Below, piece by piece: positions 1 to 5,584 of a stretch of 7,704 nt of DNA. The notes below the pieces were generated by a model, which did no database searches, had not been told where the DNA came from, and saw only the letters and a list, made by a program, of their open reading frames with translations. The first letter of the stretch is position 1, and every line of letters starts with the position of its first letter. Location: NCBI GenBank assembly GCA_958369755.1, contig CATXJC010000068.1, positions 1 through 7,704 on the forward strand, given 5' to 3'. The translations under genes were made by a program, and so were the position numbers. The stretch comes from an uncultured Prevotella sp. (GTDB lineage: Bacteria > Bacteroidota > Bacteroidia > Bacteroidales > Bacteroidaceae).

Positions 1-8
1 TAAATAAG

Positions 9-602
9 ATGAATCCAGAAACAGAATTTCGCGAGGGATTGGACGAACTCGCAGAACACTATACTGAAGTATTAAAGCTCTTGGGAGAAGACCCTGAACG
101 TGAAGGACTTGTAAAAACACCGATGCGAGTAGCCAAGGCTATGCAGATACTGACTCGTGGCTATACACAGGATGCACACAAGGTATTGACCGATGCCCTC
201 TTTGAAGAGAAATACAACCAGATGGTCATCGTGAAAGATATTGATTTCTTCTCGATGTGCGAGCACCACATGCTTCCTTTCTATGGCAAGGTGCATGTTG
301 CCTATATCCCGAACGGCAAGATTACCGGTCTGAGCAAGATAGCACGTGTGGTAGATATCTACAGCCATCGCCTCCAGGTACAGGAGCGTCTTACCCAGCA
401 GATTAAAGACTGCATTCAGGAAACATTGAATCCGCAGGGTGTGATGGTAGTGATAGAAGCCAAGCACATGTGCATGCAGATGCGCGGTGTAGAGAAACAG
501 AATTCCATTACCACCACCAGCGACTACAGCGGAGTCTTCAATTCACTGAACACCCGCCAGGAGTTTATGAGTCTGCTGAGAGGAGAAACGAAGAGAATCT
601 AA
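9..602 (+). CDS. folE: GTP cyclohydrolase I (FolE)
   Basis: This enzyme converts GTP to 7,8-dihydroneopterin triphosphate, the first step toward tetrahydrofolate and also the entry to queuosine precursors; it acts in the cytoplasm, in known relatives as a decamer. The 197-residue product has the family's usual compact length. Visible hallmarks are the CEHH motif at residues 84-87 (Cys84 and His87 as zinc ligands, His86 catalytic by comparison with E. coli Cys110/His113/His112), the HMCMQMRG segment with His153 and Cys155 (the third zinc ligand), and the conserved substrate-pocket stretch around 105-128 (TGLSKIARVVD followed by QVQERLT). All key residues are intact. The start at 9 is the first ATG and gives the expected N-terminus; stop codons at 1-3 and 5-7 may end an upstream gene just outside the window. 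The following xth gene is 149 nt away and no terminator with a T-tract is seen between them. Assignment is very secure. Confidence 0.97.
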   Translation: MNPETEFREGLDELAEHYTEVLKLLGEDPEREGLVKTPMRVAKAMQILTRGYTQDAHKVLTDALFEEKYNQMVIVKDIDFFSMCEHHMLPFYGKVHVAYIPNGKITGLSKIARVVDIYSHRLQVQERLTQQIKDCIQETLNPQGVMVVIEAKHMCMQMRGVEKQNSITTTSDYSGVFNSLNTRQEFMSLLRGETKRI

Positions 603-607
603 TTTTT

Positions 608-745
608 TAATGTTGAATGTTGAATGTTGAATGTTGAATTAGGCATACGCCATATCAACTCATCATTCATCATTCAACATTCAACACTACTCCCCATTCA
701 ACACTCCTCCCCAATTCAACATTCAACATTCAACATTCAACATTA
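608..745. repeat. Inverted heptamer repeat array between folE and xth
   Basis: Four tandem TGTTGAA units (611-638) face four tandem TTCAACA units (715-742). Including flanks, 608-640 and 713-745 are perfect reverse complements over 33 bp, enclosing a 72-nt loop. The loop holds further copies in the TTCAACA orientation: a 16-nt stretch at 671-686 made of two units, and a single copy at 695-703. The right arm ends 6 nt before the xth ATG at 752, so folding of the transcript would place the xth start at the base of a long AU-rich stem. No T-tract follows the stem, so it does not look like a standard intrinsic terminator. The unit is too short and lacks unique spacers, so it is not CRISPR. Function is unknown. 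Confidence 0.95.
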
Positions 746-751
746 CCAAAA

Positions 752-1504
752 ATGAAGTTTATATCTTGGAATGTAAATGGCCTGCGCGCTTGCGTGGGCA
801 AGGACTTCGAGAACCAGTTTAAGGAGCTCGATGCCGACTTCTTCTGCCTGCAGGAAACAAAGATGCAGGAGGGACAGCTCGACCTTCAGTTTGAGGGCTA
901 CGAGAGTTATTGGAACTACGCTGAGAAAAAAGGATACTCTGGTACAGCTATCTATACCAAGCACAAGCCATTAAACGTAAGTTATGGCATGGGCGTAGAG
1001 GAACATGATCATGAAGGCAGAATCATCACGCTGGAATATGACCAGTTCTATCTCGTTACCTGCTACACCCCAAATTCGCAGACAGAGCTCAAGCGCCTGG
1101 ATTATCGCATGACTTGGGAAGACGATTTCCGCAAGTTCCTGAAATCTCTTGACGCCAAGAAACCTGTTATCATCTGCGGCGATTTGAATGTAGCACACGA
1201 AGAGATAGATATCAAGAATCCGAAGACCAACCGTCGAAATGCCGGTTTCACCGATGAGGAGCGCGAAAAGATGACCGTTCTTCTGAATGATGGCTTCACC
1301 GACAGTTTCCGTTATCTCCATCCTGATGAGGTAACCTATTCGTGGTGGTCATACCGTTTCAAGGCGCGCGAGAAGAATGCCGGTTGGCGTATAGACTACT
1401 TCCTTGTCTCCGACCGTATCAAGGAACAGATTACAGAAGCTAAAATCCATACTGAAATCATGGGCAGCGACCATTGTCCGGTAGAAGTAGATTTAACGTT
1501 CTAA
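752..1504 (+). CDS. xth: Exodeoxyribonuclease III / AP endonuclease (ExoA/APE1 type)
   Basis: The product is a cytoplasmic DNA-repair nuclease of the endonuclease/exonuclease/phosphatase fold; known relatives cut 5' to abasic sites in base excision repair and have 3'-5' exonuclease and 3'-phosphatase activity. The 250 residues carry the full catalytic set: Asn8 (SWNVNG), Glu35 (LQETK, metal ligand), Tyr105 (CYTPNS), Asp144 and Asn146 (GDLNVAH), Asp215 (GWRIDYF), and Asp240-His241 (GSDHCP). The segments NAGFTDEER (163-171) and YSWWSYRFKAREKNAGWR (196-213) resemble the ExoA/human APE1 branch more than E. coli Xth. The ATG at 752 begins exactly at the conserved MKFISWNVNG. There is no Shine-Dalgarno sequence in front of it; instead the start follows the inverted heptamer array, which may affect translation. 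No promoter is visible in the folE spacer, so co-transcription with folE is likely. The gene is followed by a perfect palindrome. Confidence 0.96.
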   Translation: MKFISWNVNGLRACVGKDFENQFKELDADFFCLQETKMQEGQLDLQFEGYESYWNYAEKKGYSGTAIYTKHKPLNVSYGMGVEEHDHEGRIITLEYDQFYLVTCYTPNSQTELKRLDYRMTWEDDFRKFLKSLDAKKPVIICGDLNVAHEEIDIKNPKTNRRNAGFTDEEREKMTVLLNDGFTDSFRYLHPDEVTYSWWSYRFKAREKNAGWRIDYFLVSDRIKEQITEAKIHTEIMGSDHCPVEVDLTF

Positions 1505-1537
1505 TCCTACCTTTCAGCCAACATCAATAAGAATAAT

Positions 1538-1579
1538 CAGAAGAGGGTGAATCATAATATTATGATTCACCCTCTTCTG
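1538..1579 (+). terminator. Perfect 42-nt palindrome downstream of xth, probable terminator
   Basis: Positions 1538-1558 and 1559-1579 are exact reverse complements: 21-bp arms with no unpaired centre, a GC-rich outer half (GAAGAGGGTGA) and an AT core. It begins 33 nt after the xth stop codon. The run after it (GGTTGTTGG) is only moderately T-rich, so it is a weaker match to a textbook intrinsic terminator than the neighbouring hairpin, but its position and strength fit transcript termination or 3'-end protection for xth. Being symmetric, it could also act on transcripts from the opposing gene. Confidence 0.75.
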
Positions 1580-1601
1580 GTTGTTGGTAAATATAGGTTA
1601 T

Positions 1602-1640
1602 AAAAAAAGGGGATGCACCTTCCTCACGGAAGCCATCCCC
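1602..1640 (-). terminator. Intrinsic terminator for the minus-strand MORN-like gene
   Basis: Read on the minus strand, GGGGATG (1640-1634) pairs with CATCCCC (1615-1609), and the inner CTTCC/GGAAG segments (1619-1623 with 1628-1632) extend the stem around a 4-nt loop with a small internal bulge. Seven Ts follow immediately (1608-1602). This is a classic rho-independent terminator, about 95 nt beyond the stop codon of the minus-strand gene at 1734. On the plus strand there is no T-tract, so it is directional. Confidence 0.88.
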
Positions 1641-1733
1641 ATATTGGTCATATCAACATAAAATTTTAATTTATATAAGAGAGATTTTCTTCTAATTCAA
1701 TGAAGTAACAAAACTATAGTTGCTTATTTCTGA

Positions 1734-2240
1734 TTACATGAACTGCTTCAACTCAGAGAGATTTCTCTTCTCAGAAGAACCGTCCTTGTAAGTTACCATG
1801 AAGTAATCGTGAACAGACTTGCCATTCTTGAACTGAACGACAGCTACACCGCCTTCACGGAGCTGGAGTGTGAAGTAGCCTTCGCGCTTACCATTGACAT
1901 AGTTGCCATGCCACTTCTCCTTACCATTCTTATAATAGGTAGTAACCTCACCATTAAAGATAGTATTGCGATCGTTGCCGAGGTCGATAAAACTATAACC
2001 ACCTTCAGCACGGAGATTACCGTTCATGTAGAAGTCCTGGAAAACGTCCTTCTTGTTAAGTCCTGAACCAGTAGTCATCAGCAGTCTGTAATAACTAGCC
2101 TGATCTGCACTGGTTACATTGCTCATATTTTCTGCATAGAAAATAGTGTCAGCTACAACTGTTGCATTCTCTACGTGCTTACGACCGAAAGCTGCTATGG
2201 TCATCAAAGCCATCAATGAGAATAATATCATTCGTTTCAT
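1734..2240 (-). CDS. Small exported protein with MORN/YwqK-like repeats
   Basis: The 168-residue product begins with a signal peptide (basic MKR, hydrophobic core ILFSLMALMTIAAF, likely cleavage near Gly19), so it is probably periplasmic or exported; no lipobox cysteine is present. The mature part contains the aromatic/Gly strand repeats typical of MORN/YwqK-like proteins: DFYMNGNLRAEGGY (69-82), TYYKNGKEKWHGNYVNGKREGYF (101-123, pattern YxNGkxxxxGxYxNGkxxGxF), then QFKNG (136-140) and TYKDGS (150-155). Database entries sometimes call such proteins 'YwqK family antitoxin', but nothing here suggests a toxin partner and the signal peptide argues against a cytoplasmic antitoxin. An in-frame ATG at 2303 is rejected as the start because it overlaps the promoter -7 box and would bury the signal peptide after 21 polar residues. 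The gene is a single-gene unit with its own promoter and terminator. The precise role is unknown. Confidence 0.85.
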   Translation of the reverse strand: MKRMILFSLMALMTIAAFGRKHVENATVVADTIFYAENMSNVTSADQASYYRLLMTTGSGLNKKDVFQDFYMNGNLRAEGGYSFIDLGNDRNTIFNGEVTTYYKNGKEKWHGNYVNGKREGYFTLQLREGGVAVVQFKNGKSVHDYFMVTYKDGSSEKRNLSELKQFM

Positions 2241-2292
2241 ATCGTTTATTTTTAGGATGTTATTGTAATTGTCTTTGTTTCTTTTTCTGGTG

Positions 2293-2300
2293 CAAAGATA
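2293..2300 (-). promoter_or_regulatory. Bacteroidetes -7 promoter box for the minus-strand gene
   Basis: On the minus strand this reads TATCTTTG, an exact match to the Bacteroidetes sigma-ABfr -7 consensus TAnnTTTG. It would start transcription around 2286, giving a leader of about 45 nt before the ATG at 2240. A clear -33 TTTG is not seen. The box supports the downstream start codon rather than the ATG at 2303. Confidence 0.7.
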
Positions 2301-2576
2301 CAACGATTTCCGAAAAATTCATAATTCCTTAACGCTATTTTATCTTATTTTTCGACCAAGTAATACTTTATGATTTTGAACGCACACAAGCTTACAATTT
2401 GCAATTTCACAGCCTAAAATTTAGCATATTGCACGAAGACATACCTTACAAAACGCCATTTTCATGGAGTCAAGTTTACAAAATGTAACTGAATTGATAT
2501 ACATCAAGAAGATGAAAGCACAAGTTTTTTGGCATTTCGAGAAACTTTTTCAGGATATTTCTCGCCTATCTTCTTT

Positions 2577-2592
2577 TATTTTTGTATTTTTG
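2577..2592 (+). promoter_or_regulatory. Tandemly doubled -7 promoter box before the metalloproteinase operon
   Basis: TATTTTTG occurs twice in direct succession (2577-2584 and 2585-2592), and each copy matches the Bacteroidetes TAnnTTTG -7 consensus. Transcription from the distal copy would begin near 2599, about 23 nt before the ATG at 2622; the other copy would start 8 nt earlier. No good -33 TTTG is present at the usual spacing. This is the only convincing promoter seen for the five plus-strand genes that follow. Confidence 0.7.
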
Positions 2593-2621
2593 CACGAAAA
2601 TATATAATATAAGGTACGCGC

Positions 2622-3830
2622 ATGAGAAAAATTCTTTATTTCATGATCGCCCTCACCGTCCTCAGCTTTGCATCATGCAAGGATACCGAAGGCTCTATCG
2701 GCGACCCTATCATATCCCACGGACAAGACCGTGACACAGATATCATTACAGGCGATGATTATGTTTATCATCTGCCTGTCATCTTCCATGTCTTCTACAG
2801 TAACACCACGCAATACATCGAATATACCCGCCTCAAGGAGATTCTCTCTAACGTGAACGAACTTTATCAGGGTGATGTCTACAACTATCAGATGGATACC
2901 GTCCCGAGCGAGAACCTGCATATCCTGTTCGAACTGGCTGAGAAGAATGAGAGCGGCAAGAGACTCAGTACACCGGGTGTGGAATATATCAAGGTTTCAG
3001 AATCGGAGTTCGACTGCGAGAGTTTCATGAAGGACAAGAAGTATGTAAAGTACTGCTGGGACCAGAACAACTACATCAATGTGATGGTATATGCCTTCAA
3101 GAAGACCGATGAAAACAGCACCACGCTGGGCATCAGTCATCTGCCTTACCAGGCAGGCGGCTATCCACAGATAGATGGTTTGAGCAATCGCAAGAACTAT
3201 CCGCTGAGCAAACCGGGCAATTTTCCGTATTGCGTTTCGCTCAATTCAATCTATGTGGGAAGGGAAAATGAAGGAACCCGGTATACTACAGATAAGAATC
3301 ATAAGGGATATACCTACAATACCGCCGACCCGAATGCTACGCTGGCTCACGAATTGGGACATTATCTGGGGCTCTTCCACAGTTTCTCAGAAAAGACAGT
3401 GAAAGACAAATCAGAGGCAGCCGATGATGATGACGACTCAGACTATTGCGATGATACACCAAGCTACAACCGAATAGCATACGGCAAATGGCTGACAGAA
3501 TATGTCAGCAAGGCACAAGCCATCAAGAAGGATACCACGCTCAGCATGAAAGAGCTTGCCAAACGCACCAACAGCAAGGGTGAGGAATGGCAGTCAGACA
3601 ATCTGATGGACTACAGCATCTGTTATAGCATGCGTTTCACCCCAGAACAGGCAAACCGCATCCGCCAGGTTCTGTATTATTCGCCCCTGATACCGGGTCC
3701 GAAGAAGATTCGTCCAAGAACCCGTGCATGGGATGAGATGCCGGAAACAGAAGATGACCTCCCAATCCGATATGCCAAGGAGAAGGCTGTCTGCATCAAG
3801 GACATCCGGATACTGAAGGCTGAGAAATAG
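2622..3830 (+). CDS. Zinc-dependent metalloproteinase lipoprotein (metzincin, M43/pappalysin-like)
   Basis: The predicted product is an outer-membrane or surface-anchored protease of 402 residues. The N-terminus is a lipoprotein signal peptide ending in FASC, with Cys19 as the lipidation site; the Lys-Asp immediately after it resembles the Bacteroidetes lipoprotein surface-export signal. The zinc site is HELGHYLGLFH at 243-253 (His243, His247 and His253 as ligands, Glu244 as catalytic base), and the metzincin Met-turn is NLMDY at 327-331 (Met329). The CDDTP motif at 276-280 is typical of pappalysin/cytophagalysin relatives. An acidic run (five Asp at 268-272) lies between the zinc helix and CDDTP and could bind calcium. 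The protein resembles the BF0631-type Bacteroidetes metalloproteinase lipoproteins; the substrate is unknown. An AAGG at 2611-2614 is a modest ribosome-binding site supporting this start. aroA follows after 46 nt without a terminator. Confidence 0.9.
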   Translation: MRKILYFMIALTVLSFASCKDTEGSIGDPIISHGQDRDTDIITGDDYVYHLPVIFHVFYSNTTQYIEYTRLKEILSNVNELYQGDVYNYQMDTVPSENLHILFELAEKNESGKRLSTPGVEYIKVSESEFDCESFMKDKKYVKYCWDQNNYINVMVYAFKKTDENSTTLGISHLPYQAGGYPQIDGLSNRKNYPLSKPGNFPYCVSLNSIYVGRENEGTRYTTDKNHKGYTYNTADPNATLAHELGHYLGLFHSFSEKTVKDKSEAADDDDDSDYCDDTPSYNRIAYGKWLTEYVSKAQAIKKDTTLSMKELAKRTNSKGEEWQSDNLMDYSICYSMRFTPEQANRIRQVLYYSPLIPGPKKIRPRTRAWDEMPETEDDLPIRYAKEKAVCIKDIRILKAEK

Positions 3831-3876
3831 CAAAATCAGAAAAAAGAGTATTAAAAGAAACAGAAACAAGAAGAAA

Positions 3877-5121
3877 ATGAAATATACTATCAAGGCTCCA
3901 CGCCAACTCAATGCAAGTATCAACTTGCCAGCTTCCAAGAGTATCAGCAACCGTGCATTGGTAATCAATGCCATGGCGGGATGCAAGTTGCAGCCCCACA
4001 ACCTGAGCGATTGCGATGATACAGAAGTCATCATTGCGGCACTGCGCGATATGCCTGATGTCATCAACATCAAGGCTGCCGGTACTGCCATGCGCTTTAT
4101 GACCGCCTATCTTTCTGCTACACCGGGCGAGCATACCATTACAGGTACCGAGCGCATGCAGAACCGCCCTATTGCTATCCTGGTAGATGCCCTTCGCTAC
4201 CTCGGAGCTGATATACAGTATGAAAAGAAAGAGGGCTATCCTCCACTCCACATCGTAGGTAAGCCACTGGAAGGCGGACATCTCGAAGTGGTGGGAAACA
4301 TCAGTTCGCAGTATATCTCGGCGCTGCTGATGATTGGTCCTATCCTGAAAAATGGTCTGGAACTGAAACTGACGGGCGAGATAGCATCACGTCCTTACAT
4401 CGACCTCACGCTGTGGACGATGCAGAACTTCGGAGCCAGCGCAGAATGGACCGATGTGGATACCATCACCGTAAAGCCACAACCTTACAGCTGCGTAGCC
4501 GACTACACCATCGAGAATGACTGGAGCGCTTCTTCTTACTGGTATGAAATGATGGCGCTGAACGGAAACCCTGATTCTGAGGTAAGACTTGAAGGCTTGT
4601 TCGACAATTCCAAACAGGGCGATTCTGTTGTGAAATACATCTTCAGTCTGCTGGGCGTGAAATCAGAATTTGAGAACCGTGATGTTCTTTCTCCTGTCAA
4701 GTTGAAAGTCCAGCGTTGTCTCTTGCCTCGTTTCGACTACGATTTCAGCGGTTCTCCAGACCTAGCACAGACCATTGTTGTAGCCTGCTGTGCCCTGGGC
4801 GTAAAGTTTAAGTTCACCGGTCTTGCCAGTCTCAAGATCAAGGAGACCGACCGCATCGAGGCTTTGAAGAAGGAGCTGAAGAAGGTGGGTTACGTGATTT
4901 ATGACGAGAACGATAACACGCTGATTTGGGATGGCGAGACCTGCGAGCCTAGTTTCGAGCCTATCGACACCTACGAGGATCATCGCATGGCACTTGCCTT
5001 CGCCCCTCTTGCCTTCAAGTTCCCTCAGATAGAAATCAACAATCCTGAGGTGGTGAGCAAATCCTATCCTCATTATTGGGAAGACCTGGAGAAAGTTGGG
5101 TTTGAGATAGTTGAAAGTTAA
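3877..5121 (+). CDS. aroA: 3-phosphoshikimate 1-carboxyvinyltransferase (EPSP synthase)
   Basis: This cytoplasmic enzyme joins phosphoenolpyruvate to shikimate 3-phosphate in the sixth step of the shikimate pathway to aromatic amino acids. The 414-residue product is slightly shorter than E. coli AroA (427). Conserved sites are visible in order: PASKSISNRA (18-27, Lys21, Ser22 and Arg26), AAGTAMRF (67-74), TERMQNRPI (91-99), SSQ (143-145), SPDLAQ (293-298, catalytic Asp295), KETDRIEA (322-329, Glu323 and Arg326), EDHRMALAF (367-375), and Lys395 near the C-terminus. The position matching Asn94 of the E. coli NAGTAMR motif is Ala here. The start at 3877 places the active-site Lys at residue 21, as expected; the leader is purine-rich (AAGAAGAAA). 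The last codons and the stop fall inside a heptamer-like repeat that continues to the next start codon 13 nt later. Confidence 0.96.
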   Translation: MKYTIKAPRQLNASINLPASKSISNRALVINAMAGCKLQPHNLSDCDDTEVIIAALRDMPDVINIKAAGTAMRFMTAYLSATPGEHTITGTERMQNRPIAILVDALRYLGADIQYEKKEGYPPLHIVGKPLEGGHLEVVGNISSQYISALLMIGPILKNGLELKLTGEIASRPYIDLTLWTMQNFGASAEWTDVDTITVKPQPYSCVADYTIENDWSASSYWYEMMALNGNPDSEVRLEGLFDNSKQGDSVVKYIFSLLGVKSEFENRDVLSPVKLKVQRCLLPRFDYDFSGSPDLAQTIVVACCALGVKFKFTGLASLKIKETDRIEALKKELKKVGYVIYDENDNTLIWDGETCEPSFEPIDTYEDHRMALAFAPLAFKFPQIEINNPEVVSKSYPHYWEDLEKVGFEIVES

Positions 5122-5134
5122 TAGTTAACAGTTT
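5109..5134 (+). repeat. Heptamer-like repeat across the aroA stop and next start
   Basis: Three imperfect heptamers and a partial fourth (AGTTGAA, AGTTAAT, AGTTAAC, AGTTT) run from inside the last codons of aroA, through its TAA stop, up to the ATG at 5135. The 7-nt period matches that of the folE-xth array, although the unit differs (AGTTAAN against TGTTGAA). Confidence 0.8.
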
Positions 5135-5518
5135 ATGCTATATTTAGTTTTGGCCCTGGTGGTCCTAGGCTTGATAAGCGCCATTTTCGGCATCATCTCT
5201 CATCGCAAGGGAGAGGATGAAGAGCCTTTGCAGGAAGGAGTTTCGTGCAATACATGCAACGGAGAGAACTCCAAATGCGAACAGGAATGCATGATGGAAG
5301 CCGCCACCAAGGAAATAGAATACTACGATGACGAGGAACTCGACCGGTTTGCAGGAAGAGCTGCCGACGACTATACCGATGAGGAGGTAGAGGAATTCTC
5401 GGAAGTGCTCTATACGATGCAGCCGGAAGAGGTGGCGGGATGGAACCGAAGTCTGATACTGAGAGGCATCAACCTGCCTAACCAGATTAAGGACGAAGTC
5501 ATCAGTTTTTTAAGTTAA
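5135..5518 (+). CDS. Small Cys-rich single-pass membrane protein, unknown function
   Basis: I do not recognise a functional family. The 127-residue protein starts with a hydrophobic helix (residues 1-22) followed by HRKGE, which suggests a membrane anchor with the rest in the cytoplasm. A compact cysteine cluster follows: Cys38, Cys41, Cys48 and Cys52 (CxxC-x6-CxxxC), able in principle to bind zinc or an iron-sulfur cluster. The remainder is very acidic (YYDDEELDRFAGRAADDY at 63-80, TDEEVEEFSE at 81-90) and ends in a conserved-looking segment PEEVAGWNRSLILRGINLP (97-115). The layout resembles FeoB-associated Cys-rich membrane proteins only at the N-terminal half. It lies 13 nt after aroA and 66 nt before a metal-ion permease, so it is almost certainly co-transcribed, and a metal-related role is possible but unproven. 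Start choice is supported by the immediate hydrophobic helix and the tight spacing to aroA. Confidence 0.85.
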   Translation: MLYLVLALVVLGLISAIFGIISHRKGEDEEPLQEGVSCNTCNGENSKCEQECMMEAATKEIEYYDDEELDRFAGRAADDYTDEEVEEFSEVLYTMQPEEVAGWNRSLILRGINLPNQIKDEVISFLS

Positions 5519-5523
5519 ACATA

Positions 5524-5578
5524 CAATGCGCAATACGTAACATGCAATGCGCAAAGTTCAAAGTTTTAAGTTCAAAGT
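5524..5578 (+). repeat. Two pairs of short direct repeats before the permease gene
   Basis: CAATGCGCAA occurs at 5524-5533 and 5545-5554; AAGTTCAAAGT occurs at 5554-5564 and 5568-5578. They fill nearly the whole 66-nt spacer and end 6 nt before the ATG at 5585. No promoter box or Shine-Dalgarno sequence is visible in the spacer. Confidence 0.85.
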
Positions 5579-5584
5579 AAAAAC

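Larger units (their letters stand above)
2241..2621. other. Divergent intergenic region, 381 bp
   Basis: This AT-rich region separates the divergent MORN-like and metalloproteinase genes. It holds the minus-strand -7 box (2293-2300) and the doubled plus-strand -7 boxes (2577-2592). Between them there are only small dyads: TTACA-AAA-TGTAA (2476-2488) and TTGAT-ATAC-ATCAA (2494-2507). These could be operator half-sites but are short enough to arise by chance in AT-rich DNA. I see no tRNA, riboswitch or convincing small gene in the remainder. Confidence 0.6.

Noticed and set aside
1..8. Stop codons at 1-3 and 5-7 as the end of an upstream gene
   Set aside because: Plausible, but no coding sequence is visible before them, so no gene can be supported.
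608..745. CRISPR-like repeat array
   Set aside because: The repeat unit is 7 nt, arranged in tandem without unique spacers and in two opposite orientations; this is a simple-sequence inverted array.
1734..2240. Antitoxin of a toxin-antitoxin pair, as the YwqK-family label would suggest
   Set aside because: The protein has a signal peptide, no adjacent toxin-sized partner gene is present, and it has its own promoter and terminator.
2241..2303. Upstream ATG at 2303 as the start of the minus-strand gene
   Set aside because: It would overlap the -7 promoter box and place 21 polar residues before a good signal peptide; the ATG at 2240 fits better.
3594..4281. Minus-strand frames antisense to the protease end and aroA start
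   Set aside because: Both plus-strand genes here have intact catalytic motifs; the antisense frames have no start context or family signature.
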